A program made the position numbers and the translations under genes. From the NCBI RefSeq assembly GCF_004364125.1, contig NZ_SNZV01000009.1, forward strand, positions 186,001 through 250,000: a stretch of 64,000 bases of DNA. Direction: 5' to 3'. The notes under the pieces are model-generated. The model ran no database searches. It had not been told where the DNA came from and saw only the letters and a list, made by a program, of their open reading frames with translations. The DNA is from Sphingobacterium paludis. GTDB lineage: Bacteria > Bacteroidota > Bacteroidia > Sphingobacteriales > Sphingobacteriaceae. Below are positions 23,409-32,531 of this stretch, piece by piece (the stretch's first letter is position 1; the number at the start of each line of letters is the position of its first letter).

Positions 23409-26400
23409 ATGGAAGAAACAAAAGAAATTAAACAAGATACCCTCGACCAAGGCGCATATGAAATTATACGCAAGCGGCTGCTAACACAGCGAGACGAGTT
23501 AATAAAAAGGCTTAATGCCTTAAATACGGCTAGAAAAGAAGTCTTCAATGCCACGGCCTTTGTCTTGAAGGCAAACCAGCGCATCACTACCGAAAACAAT
23601 TGTGTAGCCCGTGGCATTATCGCTTTAGATACGGTTTGCATCTTTGGATACAACGTGCATTTCGGACTGCGCTCGGAAATCAGATTGGAAGATGTATTCA
23701 GCATCTACCTATTTGAAAATAACCAATTTGTTCCGCAACCGCTCGATCTCATTAACGACCCGGCGTTTATTGCCGACTACCAAAATTTATATAAATACTA
23801 CCGCGACTCTATTTTCGCGCGCTTTCGCCGCACGGAAAATTATTTGTACATGATTTTCCAAACCAGCAAAAAGACCACGGACCTGAAAGCGTTTAAATGG
23901 CTGATCAAAGATGGGCAGCTGCACTATCAGGATGACCGCAGTATACACGACGTACGACTGCCTGAGCAGTTTGAATTCGAATGGACCAAAACCACACTGG
24001 AAGATCGTCGATTAGGAAAATTTCCACACATCTCTATCCGGGATAAGGTCTTTATTGAGGCGCTGCATGGCGATATTACCTTTAAAATCGAGGATAATAC
24101 GGACAGTGGAAAAGGCATTTATGCAGAAAAAGTAACCAATCTGGATCAGCAACTGGATGATGCGGATTACTATTATGCAGACCTTGGAAACCTCATCGCC
24201 ATCCGGATCAAACCTTACCAAGAAGAGATGCGCGCCTACGTGTTTAACCAACGCACGAAAGAAGTCATCAATCTAAAATCGCTAAACGATTCGGCAATAT
24301 TACTACCCGATAATCAAGGAATTATCTTCTCAAACGGCTATTACCTGCAAAACGGCACACATAAGCTCTTCGACGGCGTTCTTGACGATGTAACCTTTCT
24401 ACGTAAGATAGCGTCTCCAAATGGGGAAGATTTTCTGTACGTATTCACACAATCCGAGACCAACACCTATGTGTTGATGTCTTACAATATTATCCAGCAA
24501 GCTGTCGAAACTCCCATAATTTGTAATGGCTTTACCATTTTTCAAGACGGCAGTTTGACATATTTCCGGACGGAAGCGGAAGCTACCCGGCATCATCAAG
24601 TCCAAATTTGGGAAACACCCTATATGGCGCTGTTGCAGGAAAACGAAGAAAAGAAGAATGACCCACTTTATAAAGTGGGCAACAAGCAGATTGTACAGGC
24701 CATGGCAGAAGCCCAGGAAGTGATACAATTGGTCTATAAGGAAGACAGCTACGAGGGGCTTTATGAAGACATCTTAAAGAAATCCACCAGCCTGCTTGAC
24801 TCGTATTTCTGGATCCAGGATGAAGCCTTGAAAAAACTAGGCGATCCACTGAAACAAATACAAGGCATCGCCAATACCGCCATTGACGAATTTGTCAAGG
24901 TGCAGGCACAGCGAAAACATGCTGACGATGCCATTTTAGCCGTAAACAAAAAGCTGGAAGAACTTCAGTTTTTCCAAAACAGCAGCAGTTTCAGCGAATT
25001 GGATCAGTTGGTTAGCCAGCTCGCAGCGGCGCGGCGGTTTATAGGCGAGGTGATCGAACTCAAAACGGTCAGATATGTTGACCTATCGCGAACGGACCAG
25101 ATATTAGCACAACTGGATCTGCTTACGGCAGACCTGTCGGAACGCACCATCGGCTTTCTCTTACAAGACAATGCCTTGCAAAGCTATGAAAAGCGAGTTG
25201 CACAACAACGCGCGGCAGTAGACGCTATCGAAAAAGCATTTGACGCACGCGCCATAGAAGAAACGAATACAGCGATCTCCAGCGAGTTGGAATTGCTTAT
25301 CGACATCTTGAACAGCCTGAAGATTGAGGATGCAACCCAGACCACAAAAATAGTCGAGAAGATCTCGGTGATCTTCTCCTCCCTCAACGAAGTTCGCGCC
25401 CAGTTAACGCGTAAATTGCAATCGTTGCGAAGCAGTGAAGCCACTGCCGAATTTTCTGCACAACTGACCCTACTTGAACAGTCTGTGACCAACTACCTCG
25501 AGCTCTCCTCCTCGGCAGATAAAGTCGATGAATACTACACCAAGGTCTTGGTGCAGCTGGAAGAGCTGGAAAGCAGGTTCTCCGAATTTGATGATTTTGC
25601 CCTAAAAATAGCCGACAAGCGCGACGAAATTATCAAAGCATTTAACAGCAAGCGCGAGCAAATCGTAGAACAGCTCAATAAAAGGAGTCTTTCCTTGGAA
25701 CAGATCGGCCTACGCGTATTAAAAAACATCGAAAACAAATCGCTGACGTTTAAGAGCCGGGAGGAAATATCCAGCTTTTACGCAGCCGACTTGATGATTG
25801 ATAAGGTGCGACAGCTGACGGAGGAGCTTCGGGGGCTGAATGATGTCTCCAAAGCGGAGAATCTGGAAAACTTGCTGAAAAAGTCTCAGGAAGATGCACT
25901 CCGTACGCTGCGCGATAAGTCAGAGCTCTACGTTGATGGTGATCATATTATCGCGCTGGGCATCCATAAATTTGCTGTCAACAAACAGGCGTTAAGCTTG
26001 ACATTGGTACGCCGGAACCAAGCGTTATATTATCACTTGACAGGAACAAGCTTTTACCAAAAGGTAAACCACGATGAATTGTTAAGTTATGCTGACCTGT
26101 GGGAGCAAGAGGTGATATCGGAGAACAAGGCGGTGTATCGCGGCGAATACTTAGCCTACCAGGCGTTCCTTGCATCCCAAAACAATCCTGGATTCGATGC
26201 GGAAAAGTTCATCACACAGATCACAGAACAGCAATATTCAGAAAGCTATGTCAAAGGAGTACACAATGTGGACGCCCTGCTGCTATATGGTGCACTGCAA
26301 AAGATGGATAAAAAGCTTGAGCTTCTTCGTTACGAAGGTGTGGTACGCGCTTCTGCTCAGCTATTCTGGGAAGCGCTTCCCGATGAGGACAGGAGTCGAC

Positions 26401-28247
26401 TGAACCAACTTATTCGCGCTACGCATAGCATGTTAAAGACGTTTAGCAACTCCAAACATTACCAGTCTGCCATTGACGAAATTGCGAAGCACTACATCAC
26501 TACACCGAGCGCTACTGAAGTGTCAGCAATAGATGCGCAGACCATAGCAACCTATCTTTTTGAAACATTCACGCATTACGGCAAGTTCACGCTAAGTGAG
26601 GCCGCCGACCATCTTCGACAGGAGTTCGTACGCTTCCTTGCGGATAAAAAAGCACATAAAGATTTTGATCAGGATATCCATAGCGACATCTTCGATCTTA
26701 CAGAGCGTTATTACCTGTGCTTGAACTGGCTGCATTCTTTCGTCGATCAAAGGGAAAACGCCAGCTCCTTAGCCAAGTTAGTGCCGGAAACGGCGGCGGC
26801 GTTACTATTTCCCGATGCGGCATACCATCTTGTCTTCGGTCAGGATGAGGCAAGTATAGCAAATCTGAAGGGCAACCATTCGTTGCTGGAAAATGGACAG
26901 CTGATCTTGCGTTACCATGATTTTATAAAGAAACTGGAGGCCTTTAGAACGAATGATGTCCCGCGTTTTGCCGCATTCAGCCAGGTAAAGGAACAACTGA
27001 GCAAGGCATACGAGAAAGAGCTTAAAATTCAGGAGCTGGAGCCCAAAGTTCTAACATCCTTCGTCCGCAACCGCCTGATTAACGAGGTGTATTTCCCACT
27101 GATAGGCAATAACCTAGCCAAGCAGATGGGCGCCGCAGGCGACAATAAACGTACCGCGCGGATGGGTATGCTTCTACTCATCTCGCCCCCAGGATATGGT
27201 AAAACAACATTGATGGAATACCTCGCCAAAACGATGGGGCTGCATTTTGTTAAAGTGAACGGACCTACGATAGGCCATTCCATCACATCCATAGACCCGA
27301 TTGAAGCAAAGACCTCTGGCGAACGGGAAGAGTTAAAGAAAATTAACCTTGCCTTTGAGATGGCAGATAATGTGATGCTTTACTTGGATGACATTCAGCA
27401 TTTGAGTGCGGAGTTTCTACAAAAGTTCATCTCCTTGGCGGACGGACAGCGCAAGATCGATGGTATTTTTGAAGGCGAAAGCAAAACCTACGACCTGCGT
27501 GGGAAACGATTCTGTGTCGTCATGGCGGGAAACCCGTATACAGAAAGTGGTGCCAAATTTCAAATTCCCGATATGTTAGCTAACCGTGCAGACGTATATA
27601 ATCTGGGCGACGTTATCGGCGACACCGAGCATCTTTTCAACCTCAGTTTAGTCGAAAATGCAGCCATAGAAAACAGCTACTTAGCCAAAATTGCGGGTAA
27701 ATCCTTCCCGGATTTTTACGCCCTTACGGCATATGTGGAGTCTGGCGCAGCGCAGCTCCCCGATCTAGAGGGCAACTACTTGAAACAAGAGGTAGATGAT
27801 TTTATCGCTGTTCTCCGCCATGTGCTAAAGATTCGGGATGTGGTAATAAAGGTCAACAAAAACTACATTAGAAGTGCTGCCATGCAAGACAGCTATCGCA
27901 CAGAGCCCCCTTTCAAGATGCAGGGTTCATACCGGAACATGAGTAAGCTGGTGCCGCAAGTTATTCCCATGATGAATGAACAGGAAATTGATCAGGTTAT
28001 CTTAGCGCACTATGAAAGTGAGTCGCAGACGCTGACAGCCGATACGGAAAGCAACCTCCTTAAGCTCAAAGAACTAGCAGGCCTCAGCAGCCCAGCAGAG
28101 CAAGAACGTTGGGAAGAGATTGTTGGCATATTCCGAAAAAACAACAAGCACGGTGGTCTAGGCAAAGACGATAAGGTTTTTGCGCAACTGCTGTCTTTCA
28201 ATGAAAATCTGGAAGGCATAATCCAGGCTATACAAGGTAAAAGCTAA
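23409..28247 (+). CDS. Giant DUF3686-AAA+ ATPase ('DNA repair ATPase' family)
   Basis: A 1612-residue protein. The N-terminal third is a DUF3686-type region ('TRKEVFNATAFVLKANQRI', 'RGIIALD', 'FGYNVHFGLRSEI', and a beta-rich 'KIEDNTDSGKGIYAE' section). A long helical/coiled-coil middle (about 480-900) follows, then a further domain to about 1200 and an AAA+ module (about 1225-1470). Walker A is 'PPGYGKTT' (K1265), Walker B 'MLYLDDIQH' (D1327-D1328), and an Arg-containing 'NRADVYNLGD' segment follows. Family members are annotated as DNA-repair ATPases, but their co-occurrence with PspA, flotillin and YqiJ argues for a membrane or protein-remodelling role. No signal peptide or transmembrane helix is visible. 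It is probably the effector or remodeller of the island. Confidence 0.85.
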   Translation: MEETKEIKQDTLDQGAYEIIRKRLLTQRDELIKRLNALNTARKEVFNATAFVLKANQRITTENNCVARGIIALDTVCIFGYNVHFGLRSEIRLEDVFSIYLFENNQFVPQPLDLINDPAFIADYQNLYKYYRDSIFARFRRTENYLYMIFQTSKKTTDLKAFKWLIKDGQLHYQDDRSIHDVRLPEQFEFEWTKTTLEDRRLGKFPHISIRDKVFIEALHGDITFKIEDNTDSGKGIYAEKVTNLDQQLDDADYYYADLGNLIAIRIKPYQEEMRAYVFNQRTKEVINLKSLNDSAILLPDNQGIIFSNGYYLQNGTHKLFDGVLDDVTFLRKIASPNGEDFLYVFTQSETNTYVLMSYNIIQQAVETPIICNGFTIFQDGSLTYFRTEAEATRHHQVQIWETPYMALLQENEEKKNDPLYKVGNKQIVQAMAEAQEVIQLVYKEDSYEGLYEDILKKSTSLLDSYFWIQDEALKKLGDPLKQIQGIANTAIDEFVKVQAQRKHADDAILAVNKKLEELQFFQNSSSFSELDQLVSQLAAARRFIGEVIELKTVRYVDLSRTDQILAQLDLLTADLSERTIGFLLQDNALQSYEKRVAQQRAAVDAIEKAFDARAIEETNTAISSELELLIDILNSLKIEDATQTTKIVEKISVIFSSLNEVRAQLTRKLQSLRSSEATAEFSAQLTLLEQSVTNYLELSSSADKVDEYYTKVLVQLEELESRFSEFDDFALKIADKRDEIIKAFNSKREQIVEQLNKRSLSLEQIGLRVLKNIENKSLTFKSREEISSFYAADLMIDKVRQLTEELRGLNDVSKAENLENLLKKSQEDALRTLRDKSELYVDGDHIIALGIHKFAVNKQALSLTLVRRNQALYYHLTGTSFYQKVNHDELLSYADLWEQEVISENKAVYRGEYLAYQAFLASQNNPGFDAEKFITQITEQQYSESYVKGVHNVDALLLYGALQKMDKKLELLRYEGVVRASAQLFWEALPDEDRSRLNQLIRATHSMLKTFSNSKHYQSAIDEIAKHYITTPSATEVSAIDAQTIATYLFETFTHYGKFTLSEAADHLRQEFVRFLADKKAHKDFDQDIHSDIFDLTERYYLCLNWLHSFVDQRENASSLAKLVPETAAALLFPDAAYHLVFGQDEASIANLKGNHSLLENGQLILRYHDFIKKLEAFRTNDVPRFAAFSQVKEQLSKAYEKELKIQELEPKVLTSFVRNRLINEVYFPLIGNNLAKQMGAAGDNKRTARMGMLLLISPPGYGKTTLMEYLAKTMGLHFVKVNGPTIGHSITSIDPIEAKTSGEREELKKINLAFEMADNVMLYLDDIQHLSAEFLQKFISLADGQRKIDGIFEGESKTYDLRGKRFCVVMAGNPYTESGAKFQIPDMLANRADVYNLGDVIGDTEHLFNLSLVENAAIENSYLAKIAGKSFPDFYALTAYVESGAAQLPDLEGNYLKQEVDDFIAVLRHVLKIRDVVIKVNKNYIRSAAMQDSYRTEPPFKMQGSYRNMSKLVPQVIPMMNEQEIDQVILAHYESESQTLTADTESNLLKLKELAGLSSPAEQERWEEIVGIFRKNNKHGGLGKDDKVFAQLLSFNENLEGIIQAIQGKS

Positions 28248-28265
28248 TATCGGCATGCATGATAC

Positions 28266-28292
28266 GGAGATGGTAACGATGTCACCATCTCC
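28266..28292. terminator. Hairpin between the AAA+ ATPase and TPM genes
   Basis: GGAGATGGT pairs perfectly with ACCATCTCC across 9 bases, overlapping the end of the converging TPM gene. There is no T-run on either strand, so termination is uncertain. Confidence 0.4.
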
Positions 28293-29799
28293 CTCCTGCC
28301 CCACCGCCGCCAGATGAACCACCGCCAAAGCTACCGCCGCCGCCACTGGATGACCCACCACCGCCAAACGAACTGCCTCCACTGCTCGAAGAACTCCTCA
28401 CCTTTTTAGGAATAACTTCTGTTCCTAAATCTTCCGTATGCTTGCAGTGTGCACAAGTATTAAACACTTGGCGAGAGCCCGATCTGCTGTAAGTAGCTGC
28501 CTTTAATGTTTTTGTTGCGCGCAGCGTATAGGTTTTAAAACCACAGGCTGGGCAAACGCTATGCGTAGACTTGCCATCCCAACCCAGCACACGCGATTCC
28601 TTGGTTAATCTATGTATCCAAATTTCATACACCTTGGTCCCTAACGACTCTTCTTTAAGTTGCCCTGCTTTCAAGTAGCCCTTTATGGTTTTAGAATCTA
28701 CCGTATCCCGGTTTTGACGTTCCCAGTTACCGCTATCATCTGGAGGCGCAAAGCGAACAGTTGTTCTTTGGTATTTTCGCAACAGCGCAAAAAAACTAAA
28801 CAGCATCAAGGGCGAGAACAGGTAGGGCACAATGGCGGCACGCTGGAATTGTTTGAGTGCATTCAACTTATTTTCCTCATCTAAGAAAGATGTTTTGATG
28901 CCCGTCCGTACCTCATACAGCTTAAATAGCAGGACATAGCTGGCGCAAAGCGCTAACATATAGGGAACGACAGAAGCGCTGAAAAAGACATTCCCGCCTC
29001 CGGAGAAAACTCCGGAGAATAGCAGGACAAACAGCATCGTGAAACCAGCGGCTGGTATGCTGAGCAACACATACACGAACCAGCCACTACAACCCTTAGT
29101 CTTTTTATCCTTCTCCTTGCCGCGGTATTTTTTTCCAAGCCTATGCACCCAGAAATACAAACCTATATACAGAAATAGTACAAATACCGCCGACAAAAAG
29201 CTATTATTGCGTAGGCTGACAAATGGTCGCGCCTCTGGCATCATCCCTGCTAATTCGGCCTGCACGTCATCCGCCTGCAAGGCTTGTTCGATCACTTTTG
29301 ACGCGGCTAACACACCTCCATCATAATCTCCGTTCCGAAAGTTGGGCACCAACTCTTTTTCCCCTATTCGATGGAGGTACACATCAGGAAATATTCCTTC
29401 CAGGCCGTAACCCGATACGAAACGATACTCTCGTCTATCTTTAGCAACAAAAAGCAACAACCCACTATTTGCATTGCTTTTTCCTATGCCCCAAGTATTA
29501 AACAGCTGTAGCGCAAATTCGAAAACATCATAGCCTTCAAAATCATTCACTACAACGATGGCATACTCGGTTCCTGATTTACGTTCTATCGTGCTGGCAA
29601 GCGCATTCAACTCATTCTCTGCAGCAAGCGAAAGTACCCCGTCTGGGTTACTGACGAACACATCCTGACCTTGCGCTTTCGGCGAGGGCAATGTCGAAAC
29701 GTTATGTTGGGCAAACGCAGCAATTGATAAGTGAAGTAACGGTAAGAAGATGGATAGAAACATCCATCTAGAAGTAAAAGCCTTTCGAATAGCGTGCAT
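28282..29799 (-). CDS. TPM-domain membrane protein with zinc-ribbon and glycine-rich tail
   Basis: A 505-residue protein. The signal peptide (MHAIRKAFTSRWMFLSIFL...AFAQ) precedes a TPM domain (about 40-175) with 'DPDGVLS'-like 'NPDGVLSLAAENELNALAS', 'SGTEYAIVVVNDFEGYDVFEFALQLF' and 'FVSGYGLEGIFPD'. Transmembrane helices lie at about 200-220, 238-262, 268-295 and 338-358. A cytoplasmic zinc-ribbon follows with CPAC...CAHC (two CxxC pairs), and then an extreme Gly/Ser tail. TPM-YgcG-type proteins occur in envelope gene clusters, and the plant homologue Psb32 is involved in membrane protein quality control. It converges on the PspA/flotillin island with a 34-base gap, so it may be functionally related but is not co-transcribed. 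Confidence 0.88.
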   Translation of the reverse strand: MHAIRKAFTSRWMFLSIFLPLLHLSIAAFAQHNVSTLPSPKAQGQDVFVSNPDGVLSLAAENELNALASTIERKSGTEYAIVVVNDFEGYDVFEFALQLFNTWGIGKSNANSGLLLFVAKDRREYRFVSGYGLEGIFPDVYLHRIGEKELVPNFRNGDYDGGVLAASKVIEQALQADDVQAELAGMMPEARPFVSLRNNSFLSAVFVLFLYIGLYFWVHRLGKKYRGKEKDKKTKGCSGWFVYVLLSIPAAGFTMLFVLLFSGVFSGGGNVFFSASVVPYMLALCASYVLLFKLYEVRTGIKTSFLDEENKLNALKQFQRAAIVPYLFSPLMLFSFFALLRKYQRTTVRFAPPDDSGNWERQNRDTVDSKTIKGYLKAGQLKEESLGTKVYEIWIHRLTKESRVLGWDGKSTHSVCPACGFKTYTLRATKTLKAATYSRSGSRQVFNTCAHCKHTEDLGTEVIPKKVRSSSSSGGSSFGGGGSSSGGGGSFGGGSSGGGGAGGRW

Positions 29800-29931
29800 A
29801 TAATAAGTACTAAGGTGCAGAAGTTTACGAAGTCTAGCCTAGCAAAAATCGTGCAGTACCTGGTCCTGTCATCTCGCCTACACTAACTTTTTGAAGTTCG
29901 GTTTCTGCCTAAATTTTCGCCATCATTTTTG

Positions 29932-29939
29932 TAACTTTG
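29932..29939 (+). promoter_or_regulatory. -7 element of the mutL promoter
   Basis: TAACTTTG matches TAnnTTTG exactly and ends 7 bases before the mutL ATG, so the mRNA would be nearly or wholly leaderless. Confidence 0.55.
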
Positions 29940-29946
29940 CTCTCGT

Positions 29947-31830
29947 ATGTCAGATATTATTCAGTTGTTGCCCGATTCGGTCGCCAACCAGATTGCTGCT
30001 GGAGAGGTGGTTCAACGCCCCGCCTCTGCCGTAAAGGAATTGGTTGAAAATGCTATTGATGCAGGAGCAGATAAGATCAAAATTATAGTAAAGGATGCAG
30101 GAAAGTCGTTGATTCAAATCATCGACAATGGTTGTGGTATGAGTGTGACGGATGCGCGCCTTTGTTTTGAGCGACATGCCACCTCGAAAATACGCAAGGC
30201 GGAAGACCTATTTGCCATACGAACCATGGGGTTTCGTGGGGAAGCAATGGCTTCCATTGCGGCCATTGCGCAAGTGGAATTAAAAACGCGCCGCGTGGAA
30301 GATGAGCTGGGTACCGTCGTAGAAATCGAGGGCTCGAAAGTCGTAAAACAGTACCCGGAAGCGCTGCCCGCCGGGACAACCATTTGCGTGAAGAATCTGT
30401 TTTACAACATCCCCGCACGCCGGAATTTTTTGAAGAGCAATTCGGTAGAAATGCGCCATATCATCGATGAATTTCAGCGGATAGCATTGGCACACCCCAC
30501 CATTTTCTTCAGTCTCCATAGCGATGGTAACGAACTTTTCCATTTGCCATCGGAAACGTTAAAACAGCGCATCGTCCATCTTTTTGGAAATAGCTACAAC
30601 CAGCGGCTAGTACCTGTCGAGGAGGAAACGACCATTATCTCTTTACGAGGATTTATTGGTAAGCCCGAATACGCCAAAAAAACACGTGGCGAACAATTCT
30701 TTTTTGTGAACAACCGCTTCGTCAAAGATCCGTACCTCAATCATGCGGTGATGAATGCGTACGAAGATATCCTGCCATCCGAAACATTTCCACTTTATGT
30801 TCTGTTTATCGATATTGATCCCGCGAAGATCGATATCAACGTACATCCTACAAAAACAGAAATTAAATACGAAGATGATAAGGCGATCTATGCCATTTTA
30901 CGTTCGGCGCTGAAACGCTCCATTGGCCGCTACAACATCGCTCCAACGCTAGACTTCGACCAAGAAACAAGTTTTACGAATTTGATAACCAGCAAACCGC
31001 TGGAAGAGATCCAAGCGCCCACCATTTCCTTTAATCCAAACTTCAATCCTTTTGAGAATCCCAAATCCACGGCCAGTTCGCGCTCGTCGGCCTATGCGGA
31101 AGGTTTTGAGAAAAAAGCAGGAATACCACAAAACTGGGATACTTTATATAAGATATCCCAACAGGAGCCTACGGAACAAATCTCATTAATGCCGGATGAA
31201 AATTCCTCAGCGACGAACGCAACAGCTCTTGAAGCGGAAACAGAAAAAAAACTAGCCGTAAAAAAGCAGTTTTTCCAGCTTCACAATCGCTTCATCGTCT
31301 CGCAGATACATTCCGGTTTTATCTTGATCGACCAGCAAGCCGCACACGAACGTATTTTATACGAGCACTATATCGAACAATTGGAAAACAACCAAGGCAT
31401 CAGTCAGCAGAGTTTATTCCCGCAAACGGTGGAACTGAATAGTGCCGATTTTGCGTTGATGGAAGATATTTTGCCTGAAATCCAGACCTTAGGCTTTCAA
31501 CTACGGCCATTTGGAAAAACAACGTTTATTGTAGACGGGATTCCGGCCGACCTAGGCACCGGTATCAATGAAAGTAAGATTTTAGAGCAACTTCTAGAAG
31601 ATTTTAAAAACAATAAGGACGCCCTTCAACTTAATAAGAGAGATAATCTGGCCCGCAGCTTGGCAAAAAATGCTGCGATCAAACCCGGCACATCATTGGA
31701 CAATCAAGAAATGGCGGAGCTGATCGACAATCTTTTTGCTACCGAATCGCCAAGTATTTCCATATTTGGAAAACCTATTATCGTGACGATAACGCTGCAG
31801 GAGCTTATGGAACGCTTTAATAAAAATTAA
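29947..31830 (+). CDS. mutL: DNA mismatch repair protein MutL
   Basis: A 627-residue MutL. The N-terminal GHKL ATPase shows 'AAGEVVQRPASAVKELVENAIDAG' (the ATP-binding Glu and Asn), 'IIDNGCGM', 'TSKI' and 'TMGFRGEAMASIAAIA'. A transducer domain follows ('PVEEETTIISLRGFIGKPEY', 'FFFVNNRFVKDPYLNHAV', 'DINVHPTKTEIKY'). A variable linker (about 345-430) leads to the C-terminal dimerisation domain with 'FILIDQQAAHERILYE'. The nuclease motif DQHA(x)2E(x)4E is present except that His is Gln, so endonuclease activity is uncertain. MutL couples MutS recognition to strand incision. It is followed closely by two rhomboid-fold genes. Confidence 0.96.
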   Translation: MSDIIQLLPDSVANQIAAGEVVQRPASAVKELVENAIDAGADKIKIIVKDAGKSLIQIIDNGCGMSVTDARLCFERHATSKIRKAEDLFAIRTMGFRGEAMASIAAIAQVELKTRRVEDELGTVVEIEGSKVVKQYPEALPAGTTICVKNLFYNIPARRNFLKSNSVEMRHIIDEFQRIALAHPTIFFSLHSDGNELFHLPSETLKQRIVHLFGNSYNQRLVPVEEETTIISLRGFIGKPEYAKKTRGEQFFFVNNRFVKDPYLNHAVMNAYEDILPSETFPLYVLFIDIDPAKIDINVHPTKTEIKYEDDKAIYAILRSALKRSIGRYNIAPTLDFDQETSFTNLITSKPLEEIQAPTISFNPNFNPFENPKSTASSRSSAYAEGFEKKAGIPQNWDTLYKISQQEPTEQISLMPDENSSATNATALEAETEKKLAVKKQFFQLHNRFIVSQIHSGFILIDQQAAHERILYEHYIEQLENNQGISQQSLFPQTVELNSADFALMEDILPEIQTLGFQLRPFGKTTFIVDGIPADLGTGINESKILEQLLEDFKNNKDALQLNKRDNLARSLAKNAAIKPGTSLDNQEMAELIDNLFATESPSISIFGKPIIVTITLQELMERFNKN

Positions 31831-31867
31831 AAACACTGACTTTATCAACATACTTTATTTATAACAT

Positions 31868-32530
31868 ATGTTTTCAAATCTAACACCCGTAGTAAAGAAT
31901 CTTCTGATCGCCAATGTTATATTTTTCATTGGCTCTCGCTTACTTCCTGGGTTGTACATATATTTACCAGCGTTCTACCCCGATTCGCCAAACTTCTATA
32001 TCTGGCAGCTAATTACCTATATGTTTATGCATGCCGATATCGGGCACATCTTTTTCAACATGTTTTCGATGTTGATGTTTGGCCCTATTCTCGAACAAAC
32101 ATTGGGTTCAAAACGCTTTTTAAACTTCTTTCTCATCTGTGGCTTAGGTGCACTCGTTTTACATTTTTCAGTAGACGCCATCAATATATATCAGGCTACT
32201 GGCCATCTTTTTCCACTTAAAAGCGGCGTCTCGCTTGAAAATGCAGGCGCTTTCCTACAACCTATCTACCGCACCCCTATTTTGGGTGCCTCGGGTTCTG
32301 TATTTGGTATTTTATTAGGCTTCGCCTATCTGTATCCGAATATGAGGCTGATGCTCTTATTCCCGCCCATACCTATTCGTGCAAAATACTTAGTCGGTGG
32401 CTTAATCGTTATTGAATTGTATATGATTATCACAAAGTCTGGCGGCAATATCGCCCATATGGCTCATATCGGTGGTGCTCTTTTCGCTTTCCTGCTGATG
32501 AAATTATGGGGCATTCGTAAAGGCTATTAG
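31868..32530 (+). CDS. Rhomboid-family intramembrane serine protease
   Basis: A 220-residue, six-helix protein. Catalytic Ser142 lies in 'PILGASGSVFGILLG' and catalytic His200 in 'NIAHMAHIGGALFAF'. The TM2 'HADIGHIFFNMFSM' motif with its conserved His and Asn is intact. Rhomboids cut transmembrane substrates within the inner membrane. It lies 37 bases after mutL and 1 base before a second, degenerate rhomboid, so the two are certainly co-transcribed and may form a complex. Confidence 0.92.
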   Translation: MFSNLTPVVKNLLIANVIFFIGSRLLPGLYIYLPAFYPDSPNFYIWQLITYMFMHADIGHIFFNMFSMLMFGPILEQTLGSKRFLNFFLICGLGALVLHFSVDAINIYQATGHLFPLKSGVSLENAGAFLQPIYRTPILGASGSVFGILLGFAYLYPNMRLMLLFPPIPIRAKYLVGGLIVIELYMIITKSGGNIAHMAHIGGALFAFLLMKLWGIRKGY

Positions 32531-32531
32531 T

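Noticed and set aside
18230..29799. A phage-defence or prophage region
   Set aside because: The XRE/S24-like regulator suggested a prophage, but no integrase, phage structural gene, nuclease or toxin is present; the partners are housekeeping-type membrane proteins.
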